DNA from: Muribaculaceae bacterium
Lineage (GTDB): Bacteria; Bacteroidota; Bacteroidia; Bacteroidales; Muribaculaceae
DNA: 32,839 nt
NCBI GenBank assembly: GCA_017478855.1
Contig: JAFVCX010000031.1
Location: forward strand, 1-32,839
Direction of reading: 5' to 3'
Within the stretch, counting starts at the first letter, position 1, and each line of letters starts with the position of its first letter. This document shows positions 17,983 to 26,192 of the stretch, one piece after another. The translations under genes and the position numbers were made by a program. Under the pieces are notes generated by a model, which ran no database searches, was not told where the DNA came from, and was given only the letters and a program-made list of their open reading frames with translations.

Positions 17983-18247
17983 CAATCTTATTGTCGTCTT
18001 GTTTATAATATCCATATCGGTCATCATCCTTGTCGGCATGGCCTCCTCGGTAATAGTCCACACCATTCACAAGACGATAGCACCGATATATCCCATAGAG
18101 CGCAAAAATAGCCGCCATCACATAACGGAAAACCAGCATGAGGCCCGTCGTAGACCAGTCAAAATAGTTGCTGAACAACAATGCGGCCATTCCCAGATAC
18201 ACAATGACCATGAATATTCCAAAAATGATTCTGATTATTTTCGACAT
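17972..18247 (-). CDS. Small two-helix membrane protein, function unknown
   Basis: This is a 91-residue protein I cannot assign to a named family. Two hydrophobic segments stand out, about residues 4-27 (IIRIIFGIFMVIVYLGMAAL) and 35-56 (LMLVFRYVMAAIFALYGIY). They are followed by a hydrophilic, acidic and tyrosine-rich tail of about 33 residues (DKDDDRYGYY). This predicts an inner-membrane hairpin with a soluble C-terminus. It starts 12 nt after cinA, and its stop overlaps the start of the first protease gene by 11 nt. Tight spacing on both sides and sensible composition support a real gene. A role linked to its protease neighbours is possible but unproven. Confidence 0.75.
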   Translation of the reverse strand: MSKIIRIIFGIFMVIVYLGMAALLFSNYFDWSTTGLMLVFRYVMAAIFALYGIYRCYRLVNGVDYYRGGHADKDDDRYGYYKQDDNKIDEA

Positions 18248-18259
18248 AAATTCATTGAA

Positions 18260-19513
18260 TTAAATTGATTTTTCAGATTGAAGCAGCTCAATGAGCAACA
18301 TTAAAGCCTCATTAGTGGCACGCTGAATCACACGTTCGCGATGACCGGGAATGTGCTTGCACCTCGTGAGTGTTTTTCCTGCGCAAGTCGCCGCCATCCA
18401 CACCGTTCCCACCGGAATGTCCTTTGTTCCTCCGCCCGGGCCGGCGACACCCGTAGTGGCTACTGAGCAATCAGTTTTTAAGGCACGGCATGCACCTTGT
18501 GCCATACTTTTGGCCACTTGTTCACTCACCACATTACACATGTCAATTTCATGAGCGGGCACATGCAGCATACTTTCTTTAACCTTGCGATGGTAGCTCA
18601 CCACCGAGCCAATATAATAATCACTGCTGCCTGCTATGCGAGTAATCTCATGGGCGATATTGCCACCGGTGCAGCTTTCTGCCGTTGACACCGTAAGGCC
18701 ACGATTGCGCAGCAAGTCGCCCAATATGGCCGAAAGCGGCTTGTCTTCCTCGGCCACTATATAGCATTTGAGCATCACATGCAGCTCTTCAGCAAGCGTA
18801 TTCATTTGCTCATGCAAAACCTCGGCCTCCGACGAGAGGCCGGTCAATCTCAAACGGACCAATCCGGCTTGGGGCAAATAGGCCAAATGAATGCTATCCG
18901 GCAATTTTCTTTCCCACTCGTCGAGTTTCATTGCCAGCGCACTTTCTGTGATGCCCATCACCATCAGGTGCCGAAACTCGATGGACATGTCGCGATTAAA
19001 ATGAGCTATGAGTTGAGGCAACACTTCTCGCACAAACATGGTTTCACATTCATAGGGCACGCCCGGCATGCTTACCAAGATTTTCCCATCACGTTCAAAC
19101 CACATGATGGGAGCTGTGCCGCACTCGTTTTGTATGACGCGACACGACGACGGCACCATAGCTTGCGACCTTGTGTAATCATTCAACTCCAAGCCACGCC
19201 CACGCATGATTCGGGTGATGGTGCTCGTCGTTTCTTCATCGTGAACCATTGTCCCGCCAAAGTAATCACGCAACACCAGCTTGGTAATGTCGTCTTTTGT
19301 GGGGCCAAGGCCTCCGGTCGTCAACACCACATCCGATTCTGAAAAGCTCCTGTCAAGGGCCTGCTTAATGGCTTCGGCCTCATCGGCCACCACCTGCACA
19401 GATATTGCTTGCCATCCATAAGGAACCAGCTGGCGGGCAAAAAAACCTGAATTGGTGTCGGTCACCTGCCCAATGAGCAATTCATCTCCTATTACTATCG
19501 TTGAATATCTCAT
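18260..19513 (-). CDS. cinA: CinA family protein: MoCF-like domain plus nicotinamide-nucleotide amidohydrolase domain
   Basis: This is a two-domain CinA protein of 417 residues. The N-terminal MoCF/COG1058 domain (about 1-170) begins MRYSTIVIGDELLIGQVTDTN and includes the loop TTGGLGPTKDD. In characterised CinA proteins this domain acts as an ADP-ribose pyrophosphatase. The C-terminal domain (about 255-410) carries the NMN amidohydrolase signature STAESCTGGNIAHEIT and GVAGPGGGTKDIPVGTV. It deamidates nicotinamide mononucleotide in pyridine nucleotide salvage. Both domains look intact. nadE heads the same gene run, so two NAD-related enzymes may be co-expressed. It starts 8 nt after the tsaD stop. 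Confidence 0.95.
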   Translation of the reverse strand: MRYSTIVIGDELLIGQVTDTNSGFFARQLVPYGWQAISVQVVADEAEAIKQALDRSFSESDVVLTTGGLGPTKDDITKLVLRDYFGGTMVHDEETTSTITRIMRGRGLELNDYTRSQAMVPSSCRVIQNECGTAPIMWFERDGKILVSMPGVPYECETMFVREVLPQLIAHFNRDMSIEFRHLMVMGITESALAMKLDEWERKLPDSIHLAYLPQAGLVRLRLTGLSSEAEVLHEQMNTLAEELHVMLKCYIVAEEDKPLSAILGDLLRNRGLTVSTAESCTGGNIAHEITRIAGSSDYYIGSVVSYHRKVKESMLHVPAHEIDMCNVVSEQVAKSMAQGACRALKTDCSVATTGVAGPGGGTKDIPVGTVWMAATCAGKTLTRCKHIPGHRERVIQRATNEALMLLIELLQSEKSI

Positions 19514-19521
19514 AGTTAAAT

Positions 19522-20535
19522 TTATAATGTCACTCGCGCAAATGGAGCAGCCGTAATGTCACAAAAATCTTTGTTTTTATATTTGAAATAGCCCGCAACT
19601 GCCACCATAGCCGCATTGTCGGTTGTGAAAAGCCGTTTGGGAATAAAGGCACGTAAATGATGGGATTGTGCATATTTTTCGACGGCAGTCCTCACTCCCG
19701 AGTTGGCACTCACCCCTCCTCCTATGGCGATGGTTTTAATGCCGGTATCCTTTATGGCCTTTGCAAACTTGTCCATCAAGATGTCAATGATCGTCTTTTG
19801 CAAAGAGGCCGCAAGATGCGCCTTGTTTTCTTCTATAAAATGAGGGTTGATTTTTAGATTATCGCGCAGAGTGTAGAGGAATGATGTCTTTAATCCGCTG
19901 AAACTGTAATCATAACCGGTTATGTGTGGTTTTGAGAATTTGAACTTGTTCTCATCGCCTTGTGCGGCCAAAGAATCGATTATAGGTCCGCCCGGATAAG
20001 GCAATCCCATCGATTTGGCACATTTGTCAAAAGCCTCTCCTGCGGCATCATCAATGGTCTGCCCGAGCACCTGCATGTCATAGGGTGAGTTCACTCTTAT
20101 GATTTGAGAGTTTCCGCCGGAGATAAGCAGGCACAAAAAAGGAAATTCAGGCACCGACGATGCCTCGTTTTCTTTGATGAAATGCGACAGCACATGGCCA
20201 TGCAAATGATTCACATCGACGAGAGGCACATTAAGCGCTATGGCAAGTCCTTTGGCAAACGAGCTGCCCACATGCAACGAGCCCGGCAACCCCGGTCCAC
20301 GGGTGAAAGCTATGGCATCAATGTCTTCGCGCGACACGCCGGCTTGTCTAATCGCTTCCGACACAACCGGCACTATGTTTTGCTGATGCGCACGAGACGC
20401 AAGCTCCGGCACCACCCCGCCATAAGCTTCATGCACCTTTTGACTGGCAATCACATTGCTCAACAAAATATTGCTGCGCACAACGGCTGCCGACGTATCG
20501 TCGCATGACGATTCAATTCCTAAAATCACACACAT
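19522..20535 (-). CDS. tsaD: tRNA N6-adenosine threonylcarbamoyltransferase TsaD
   Basis: This enzyme transfers the threonylcarbamoyl group to A37 of ANN-decoding tRNAs (t6A), acting with TsaB and TsaE. The 337-residue length is standard. The protein opens with GIESSCDDTSAAVV, has the metal-binding histidines in NHLHGH (His110 and His114), and shows ASHK fold motifs such as GGNSQI and GGGVSANSGVR. The conserved C-terminal aspartate lies in FTTDNAAMVA. It lies between the DUF4421 gene (11 nt upstream in transcription) and cinA (8 nt). TsaB and TsaE are not in the window. Confidence 0.98.
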   Translation of the reverse strand: MCVILGIESSCDDTSAAVVRSNILLSNVIASQKVHEAYGGVVPELASRAHQQNIVPVVSEAIRQAGVSREDIDAIAFTRGPGLPGSLHVGSSFAKGLAIALNVPLVDVNHLHGHVLSHFIKENEASSVPEFPFLCLLISGGNSQIIRVNSPYDMQVLGQTIDDAAGEAFDKCAKSMGLPYPGGPIIDSLAAQGDENKFKFSKPHITGYDYSFSGLKTSFLYTLRDNLKINPHFIEENKAHLAASLQKTIIDILMDKFAKAIKDTGIKTIAIGGGVSANSGVRTAVEKYAQSHHLRAFIPKRLFTTDNAAMVAVAGYFKYKNKDFCDITAAPFARVTL

Positions 20536-20546
20536 AATTCAATTTG

Positions 20547-21644
20547 TCAAAATCTGAAACCTGATGTCACATTCAGATCAACATTGGTATTTACGAAACT
20601 GTATTTGCGGCTATGATACCAATGCGCATCACCTATCAAATGCAAACCATAGAAATAGTTTCCTCTATTTAAGATGATGGCCGTTTTGCCGCGTATGTTG
20701 GTTGAAAGTAATCCTTTCTCTCCTTCAATCGAGGTGGGAAACGAATGGCGATAGCCCAAGCTGGGGATTGCCGTAATATTAAATAGCCAGCGGCGATGAG
20801 GCACCCAGTTATAGCCATAACCCAGCAAAAGACAAAAGTCACGATACTTAAACCTGTAATTGCGGCGTTCATCGGGCAGATAGCTCTGCATGAACTCGCT
20901 CATCACACTGAAATCCATATTCACATCCTGTCTCGACAGATGTATGCCACCTATAAATGAACCGGCACTGCGACGCTGAATTTTAGAGAAACAATAGGCC
21001 GCGGCCTGCGCGTAATGTTCGTGATTAAAAATATAGTAGCCATACACTCCGTACGATTCTCGTTTTAAGCCCGTGAATTTATAGGCAGCTCCTTTACGAA
21101 AAGACCATTCGTGATAATCACCGAGGCGATGCATGTTGGTATTGCTGCTGTTTTTTATGTAGTAGGTTTCGATCGCAATGCGTGAACTGGTAAATGAAAA
21201 CTCAAGGTGTCTGTTTTTGAGGTTCTTGCCGCCCAACAAGCGATTAATATCCACCATATATTCAAGGCTCAATGCCATGTAGGCCAAGTGTAGTCCAAAG
21301 TTGCTTGTAACGTTACTGTTCATCCTAATGGCCGTTCTTGCTTGTGTGAGCCGCCCGGCATAAGTGTCAATCCAATTGGTGTTCTTCAGCATCACTTTCC
21401 ATTTCTTGCCTGTTCCCACCACATATGTCGAGTCATAGTAGTTAAAGGTATGATCGCCCCACCGATAGAGTTTCACTCCCACGTCGAGTGCCGGAGGAAA
21501 GTAAAGCGTGGTGTCGCTCAAATTTAGTCGAGCATGCAATAAATCGTGTTTCCACCTGTTGCGATCCACCGTCACGACGGAATCTTCTTGCGCACATGCG
21601 ACAAGAGCTATCAGCAATAATATGAACGAACAAGAATGCCTCAT
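20547..21644 (-). CDS. DUF4421 family protein, predicted outer-membrane beta-barrel
   Basis: This is a 365-residue predicted exported protein. A signal peptide covers about residues 1-19 (FILLLIALVAC, cleavage near CAQE). The rest alternates aromatic and polar residues in beta-strand fashion and ends in an aromatic residue (GFRF), as outer-membrane barrels often do. The segment YGYYIFNHEHYAQAAAY followed by QRRSAGSFIGG resembles the DUF4421 family of Bacteroidetes as I know it; a profile search was not possible. Its start codon overlaps the stop of the tamB-like gene by 4 nt, indicating translational coupling. A partnership with TamB, for example as the outer-membrane end of the bridge, is inference. 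Confidence 0.8.
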   Translation of the reverse strand: MRHSCSFILLLIALVACAQEDSVVTVDRNRWKHDLLHARLNLSDTTLYFPPALDVGVKLYRWGDHTFNYYDSTYVVGTGKKWKVMLKNTNWIDTYAGRLTQARTAIRMNSNVTSNFGLHLAYMALSLEYMVDINRLLGGKNLKNRHLEFSFTSSRIAIETYYIKNSSNTNMHRLGDYHEWSFRKGAAYKFTGLKRESYGVYGYYIFNHEHYAQAAAYCFSKIQRRSAGSFIGGIHLSRQDVNMDFSVMSEFMQSYLPDERRNYRFKYRDFCLLLGYGYNWVPHRRWLFNITAIPSLGYRHSFPTSIEGEKGLLSTNIRGKTAIILNRGNYFYGLHLIGDAHWYHSRKYSFVNTNVDLNVTSGFRF

Positions 21645-24600
21645 TGTGGAGCTTTTACGACGGTTGTGGTGTCTGGTTTTATCGAGTCGGTTGATGTTGT
21701 CGGTGCCTTTTTCTTCAAAAAATCAAATGGGTGATTAAAATCATGTTTCCACACGATACCCACACCTTGCGTGGTGAGCGCATTCCTCACATAATAATTT
21801 TGGTCGTTAAAGTGATTGTATGCTTTCAGGCGCAAAGTTCCACGGCTATTAAGCAAATACTCTATGTCAAAATCGCCAATGAAATTGGTGTTTCGCGTAT
21901 TGAATGCATTATCTCGATAACCAAAATTGCCATTCAACAGCAACCTGTTATTGAGCAGTTGGCTTGAAAGGGCCAAGTCAACCTCCATATCACTGAAATC
22001 ACCCTTGTCGCTACGGAAATTGGGTGCGATACTCCACTTGTCGCTCATCTTACCCAAAATGCTTGATAATTGAGAAGATATGGTTGAAGAGGCCACCGAT
22101 GTAAGTTCGTTGTTTCGCGAGGTGTTGTTCATATAGTCGGGAGTATAGAAGCGATTAAGTGCAAGAAGGTATATGATTTGCCGGTTCATCATGTCATCAG
22201 TGCTGATAATGCTATTAACCTTGCGATATGCATCAGCGGTAAGCGTGGGAAATTCAAGGTCAAACGTCACTTCCGGTTGGCTGATGTTTCCTTTGGCGCG
22301 AAGCAGGGCATGAACCGGCACATTGGTGCGAGTGATTTCGCGGTCATTGGCAAACGATTCGTCCAGATCTCGGATATTTGCATTCAAAGCGTACACGGCC
22401 TCTATGTCAAGTGTGGCGGCATAGGGGTCGCCTTGAAAACTGATGCTTGAACCATCTTTAATGGAGAAATCTTTAATGATGATATCTTGCAACGTGAAGT
22501 TATAGCTCCCTTTTTCAAGCGTATACTTGCCAAACATGGTCATTTCGTCTGCATCATTATAAGTCATGCGCATGCTGCCGCTTCCTGTTGCCTTGATTTG
22601 ATCGCCACCCACGGGATCCATCACCAAGACCATTTGCACGTCAGGCGTGATGTCGCCCTGCAATTCAATGTTGTAGTGCGTGGGAGCCTCTTCTTGCTGG
22701 CTGACCACTTGAGCCTGTAGTTGCCGCACGACTGCAGGAATAGCATCCATTGTGTCGGTCGGGATTGTGTCTTGCGATTTGTTGCGGTCATGGAATGTGA
22801 TAAACGTGTATTCACTGGCTTCTTCCGCATCGCTCAAAACAAAAGTGAAACGACTTCGTGGAGCTGATTCCATATTGACTTTAATGTCGACAATGCCGGA
22901 CTCTCCCGATACAAATGCAGAACCATTGCCATAGATGGTGCCATACCAGTCGGGATTAATATTGGGGTTTGTGTCATAGCACAACAAATCTTTTGCCTGA
23001 GTGATTGAGAAGTTAAATACCGGACGATGGAAGCTGTCGTGGCGTAGCCATCCGCTCATTTTGGCCCCATGCCCGTCACGGTCATGAATGCGCACACCAT
23101 TAAACGTAATGAGGTTAGGGATCATGTGCACCGAGTCGCCGGCACAGGTATAAACCACGTTGGTGTAGTCCAGCTTAAAACGCAGCGAGTCGGCTTTCAC
23201 ATCACCATAGGCATTGATAGTGTGGAAGTTGCCCAGCAGAACAGCGTGCCCGCTCACTTCGCCCTGCACATCACTTGTGAAGGCCGACATGAAAGGCTTC
23301 ATGAAAGCCACATTGGCCCGATGAGCTTCCATATCAAGATAGAGAGAATCGTCAGCGACAAAAATGGCACCGTCAATGATGGATTTTTCTCCATTTTTTT
23401 GGTTGAGAACGGCATATATCGAAACGCCCTTTTCTTCATTCAGCCATTGGCTTTCTATGTCGGCATCGCCCATCACAGCGTAGTTATAGGCCAGTCCGTC
23501 CACATGCAAGTTGGGAGTGGAGAGGCGAGGCGACTTCGTGAGCAAATCACTGGCAAAGAATTTGCCAGTTGCCCTGCCGCCAAACATCACATTATCTATA
23601 TTCAAAGTTTCAAAAATATAGTCAAGACTCACGTCATTGAGGTCAAGACACAAAACATCATCCACATCACGAGAAACTTGTCCATTCACACGCACGAATT
23701 GTTTCCCACATTGTCCCGCCAGATTGGTGACAGAAACCACGCCTTTATTGATATTCACATGGCCGGGCTGAACAAGCCATGCGGTATCATTGAAAATGAG
23801 TGTGGTGGGATTGATTGCAACATCCACATCCAAAGAGTTGTCAGGCCGGCGGCCGAGTTTCGTGGTGAAGTCGAGGTTTCCGTGAAAATCTCTATCACGT
23901 TTCACCATCCACGAGAAATTGGAATTCACCTCGTTGTTAAGGCCATGAGCATTAATGTCCACCGCGATTTTCCCATTTTTCGAAGGCAATAAAGTATGCG
24001 CATCAACCTGCAAAACATGCGTGTCTTTATCGACCGACGCAATCAGTCGAGTTTCTTCAATCAAACTCTTTCCGCTCAACAAATATGGAGCATTTACCTG
24101 CAAGTCAAAACTGCCATCGCTTTCATTGAGATGACCTGCTATCGTTGATTTATATAGGATGCGAACAGGCAATTTGGCAAAAGTTTGCAAAGCCTCATCA
24201 GGGTCAACCTCAAACTCAAAAGCGATATCGTTTTGGCGCGATGACACCTGATTGCGCCTGACCTCAGCAAATGCATTGGGAAAAGTTTGTGCCAACATCG
24301 ACATAAAAGAGGGAATCAGCGATTTATAGTTGAACTTCCCGTCTATATGGCCATTCACATAGTCAGATGCGATTTCAAATGATCGCTCCAAGCCATCAGC
24401 ATTCGCGATAAGTGACACCTGATCCAATTTGAAGTTTTGACCGGCAATATCCTGATACGAAAAATCATTTACTGTGATGGCTCCGGTCAAATTCTCCACA
24501 TGATTGCCCGTCAAAGCGGCATTACCACTAAACGTGACACGACTATCGGGCATGTTGGGGAGAAATTGCAGTTTTGAGAAATTCACATCTTGGGCATCTA

Positions 24601-26182
24601 TGCTCATGTCGATGTGAGACGAAGAGCCTTTGAGCGAAGCGAATCCTTCAGCCAGCAATTTGCCCGCCGAATTATCCATATCAATTTTTCCTCTCACTTC
24701 AGTCCCGTCAACGTTCACATTGGCCGTTATGTTTTGATAACGGAATCCTTTATAATCTATATGACCAATCAACCCGTCAATAGAGCCATGCAGTTTGTTG
24801 CCCTTTTGACTTGCCGTCAAGTTCGCGTCAAGCGCCACACTGCCCAAAGTGGATTCTTTATTCAACAGTTTTCCTAACAGCAAGTCAGATGAGCCAATGT
24901 GTCCCTTATAACTTTTTTGTTCTATATTGAGTTGTCCATTAAGTGACACCGCGCCTAATGCCGACTTGACCAATCCATTAAAGTTCAGCGCACGTCGTGA
25001 CCCTGAAGCAGAGGCATCGGTAGTCACGTTGCCCAGTTTGCCTATCACACTTTTCATGGAGTTTCCCATGTGAATGTGGCGAGTGATTCGTTCAAGCTGC
25101 GCTGCAGTTACCTTTGCCGAAAGGTGAGGCAGAGAGAACGAAAAACTTTCAGTATCGTTTAATCGTTGTGCATGACCACTTAAATCCAAAGAAAAACTAT
25201 TGTCTTCATTGTTAAGCTGCAATACAGGGACGCGCAACGATGTTGTGTTGCCCTTTATGGCGGCCGTCAGCGACAATGGCTCTTCAAAGTTCTCCAAAAC
25301 GGGTAAAAACGAACGGAAATCGGCGGGTGTAACTATGCTATTTGAAATGTTCAACTCGTGCTCCATCTGCGCCAATTCCTTGCCCAAGTCCTTTAGGCTT
25401 GAATATCTCACGGTGATGTCTTCGAGCGCGATGAGTGAGTGTGGCAATTCAAGTTTTATGTCTTTTAGGTCAAGTTGCGAGGGCGAGACAAGAATGTGTG
25501 AGACAAAATTCTTGACTTCAAAGCCATTTTCTTCAGAAAACGAAAGTCGCTTCACTTCGATGTCAAAATCCTCATTCTTAAGTTTGGGCAACGAAACGTC
25601 GGCTCTAACATCGGCTAAATGAAAATGATTGCTATTAAATCGTCCTTTTTGCCCTAATGGCTCATTAAGCACATCGTAAGATATGTCGCATTTGCGTATC
25701 ACCACATTATTGATTCGCAGGTCGAATGGCTTGGGCGGTTCATCACCTTTGGGAGCCAAAGAATCAATAATGAATTGGATATTAAGAGGCGAGTTCTTGT
25801 CAAAACGTGATAAGTTTGCATTCATACCTATGAGTTCCACATAGGTCACCTCGATTTTTTTGTTTCTTATCAACTCATAAATGTTGATGCCTGCGCCCAG
25901 TCGATTGATGGCTATCATTGAGTCGCCTTGCTGGTCGGGCACATTCAAGTCATGAAATGTGAGCTGGTCAAAAGGTCTGATGTCAACTTTTCCTATCGTG
26001 ACATTTGTGCCTATATAATCAGAGATGGCCTTCTCAGCAGCAAGTCTGACCTTGTTCTGCACGGGCGATGTGGAAAGCAGCAGATATGACAACGCGAAAA
26101 TAGCCACCACCGCAATAATCACGGTTAGCGCCACGAAACGCAATGTGTTGTATATATGCCGATATTTCATGAGCCGCTGCAT
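21641..26182 (-). CDS. tamB: TamB-like translocation/assembly module protein (AsmA/DUF490 superfamily)
   Basis: This is a 1513-residue envelope protein of the TamB/YhdP bridge-like class, anchored in the inner membrane and spanning the periplasm. Such proteins support outer-membrane protein assembly and phospholipid transport. One N-terminal transmembrane helix (about residues 14-36, LRFVALTVIIAVVAIFALSY) is followed by an AsmA-like start (TSPVQNKVRLAAEKAISDYI, with TNVTIGKVDIRP). A very long beta-rich repetitive body follows. The C-terminal TamB domain (about 1090-1470) contains GDITPDVQMVLVMDPVGGDQIKATGSGSMRM-type sequence and the segment RQIIYLLALNRFY. The extreme C-terminus, KAPTTSTDSIKPDTTTVVKAPQ, is an extra Thr/Pro-rich tail. 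No TamA/TamL partner is adjacent; instead the DUF4421 gene overlaps by 4 nt. nadE ends 10 nt upstream. Confidence 0.92.
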   Translation of the reverse strand: MQRLMKYRHIYNTLRFVALTVIIAVVAIFALSYLLLSTSPVQNKVRLAAEKAISDYIGTNVTIGKVDIRPFDQLTFHDLNVPDQQGDSMIAINRLGAGINIYELIRNKKIEVTYVELIGMNANLSRFDKNSPLNIQFIIDSLAPKGDEPPKPFDLRINNVVIRKCDISYDVLNEPLGQKGRFNSNHFHLADVRADVSLPKLKNEDFDIEVKRLSFSEENGFEVKNFVSHILVSPSQLDLKDIKLELPHSLIALEDITVRYSSLKDLGKELAQMEHELNISNSIVTPADFRSFLPVLENFEEPLSLTAAIKGNTTSLRVPVLQLNNEDNSFSLDLSGHAQRLNDTESFSFSLPHLSAKVTAAQLERITRHIHMGNSMKSVIGKLGNVTTDASASGSRRALNFNGLVKSALGAVSLNGQLNIEQKSYKGHIGSSDLLLGKLLNKESTLGSVALDANLTASQKGNKLHGSIDGLIGHIDYKGFRYQNITANVNVDGTEVRGKIDMDNSAGKLLAEGFASLKGSSSHIDMSIDAQDVNFSKLQFLPNMPDSRVTFSGNAALTGNHVENLTGAITVNDFSYQDIAGQNFKLDQVSLIANADGLERSFEIASDYVNGHIDGKFNYKSLIPSFMSMLAQTFPNAFAEVRRNQVSSRQNDIAFEFEVDPDEALQTFAKLPVRILYKSTIAGHLNESDGSFDLQVNAPYLLSGKSLIEETRLIASVDKDTHVLQVDAHTLLPSKNGKIAVDINAHGLNNEVNSNFSWMVKRDRDFHGNLDFTTKLGRRPDNSLDVDVAINPTTLIFNDTAWLVQPGHVNINKGVVSVTNLAGQCGKQFVRVNGQVSRDVDDVLCLDLNDVSLDYIFETLNIDNVMFGGRATGKFFASDLLTKSPRLSTPNLHVDGLAYNYAVMGDADIESQWLNEEKGVSIYAVLNQKNGEKSIIDGAIFVADDSLYLDMEAHRANVAFMKPFMSAFTSDVQGEVSGHAVLLGNFHTINAYGDVKADSLRFKLDYTNVVYTCAGDSVHMIPNLITFNGVRIHDRDGHGAKMSGWLRHDSFHRPVFNFSITQAKDLLCYDTNPNINPDWYGTIYGNGSAFVSGESGIVDIKVNMESAPRSRFTFVLSDAEEASEYTFITFHDRNKSQDTIPTDTMDAIPAVVRQLQAQVVSQQEEAPTHYNIELQGDITPDVQMVLVMDPVGGDQIKATGSGSMRMTYNDADEMTMFGKYTLEKGSYNFTLQDIIIKDFSIKDGSSISFQGDPYAATLDIEAVYALNANIRDLDESFANDREITRTNVPVHALLRAKGNISQPEVTFDLEFPTLTADAYRKVNSIISTDDMMNRQIIYLLALNRFYTPDYMNNTSRNNELTSVASSTISSQLSSILGKMSDKWSIAPNFRSDKGDFSDMEVDLALSSQLLNNRLLLNGNFGYRDNAFNTRNTNFIGDFDIEYLLNSRGTLRLKAYNHFNDQNYYVRNALTTQGVGIVWKHDFNHPFDFLKKKAPTTSTDSIKPDTTTVVKAPQ

Positions 26183-26192
26183 GAAGGCTTAA

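Noticed and set aside
17983-18066. Upstream start at 18066 for the first dockerin protease
   Set aside because: It would overlap the small membrane protein gene by 95 nt and place 28 charged residues ahead of a clean signal peptide beginning at 17982.
23069-23992. Plus-strand open frame of 307 codons opposite tamB
   Set aside because: It is antisense to the TamB-like gene, shows antisense-like composition and no recognisable motif.
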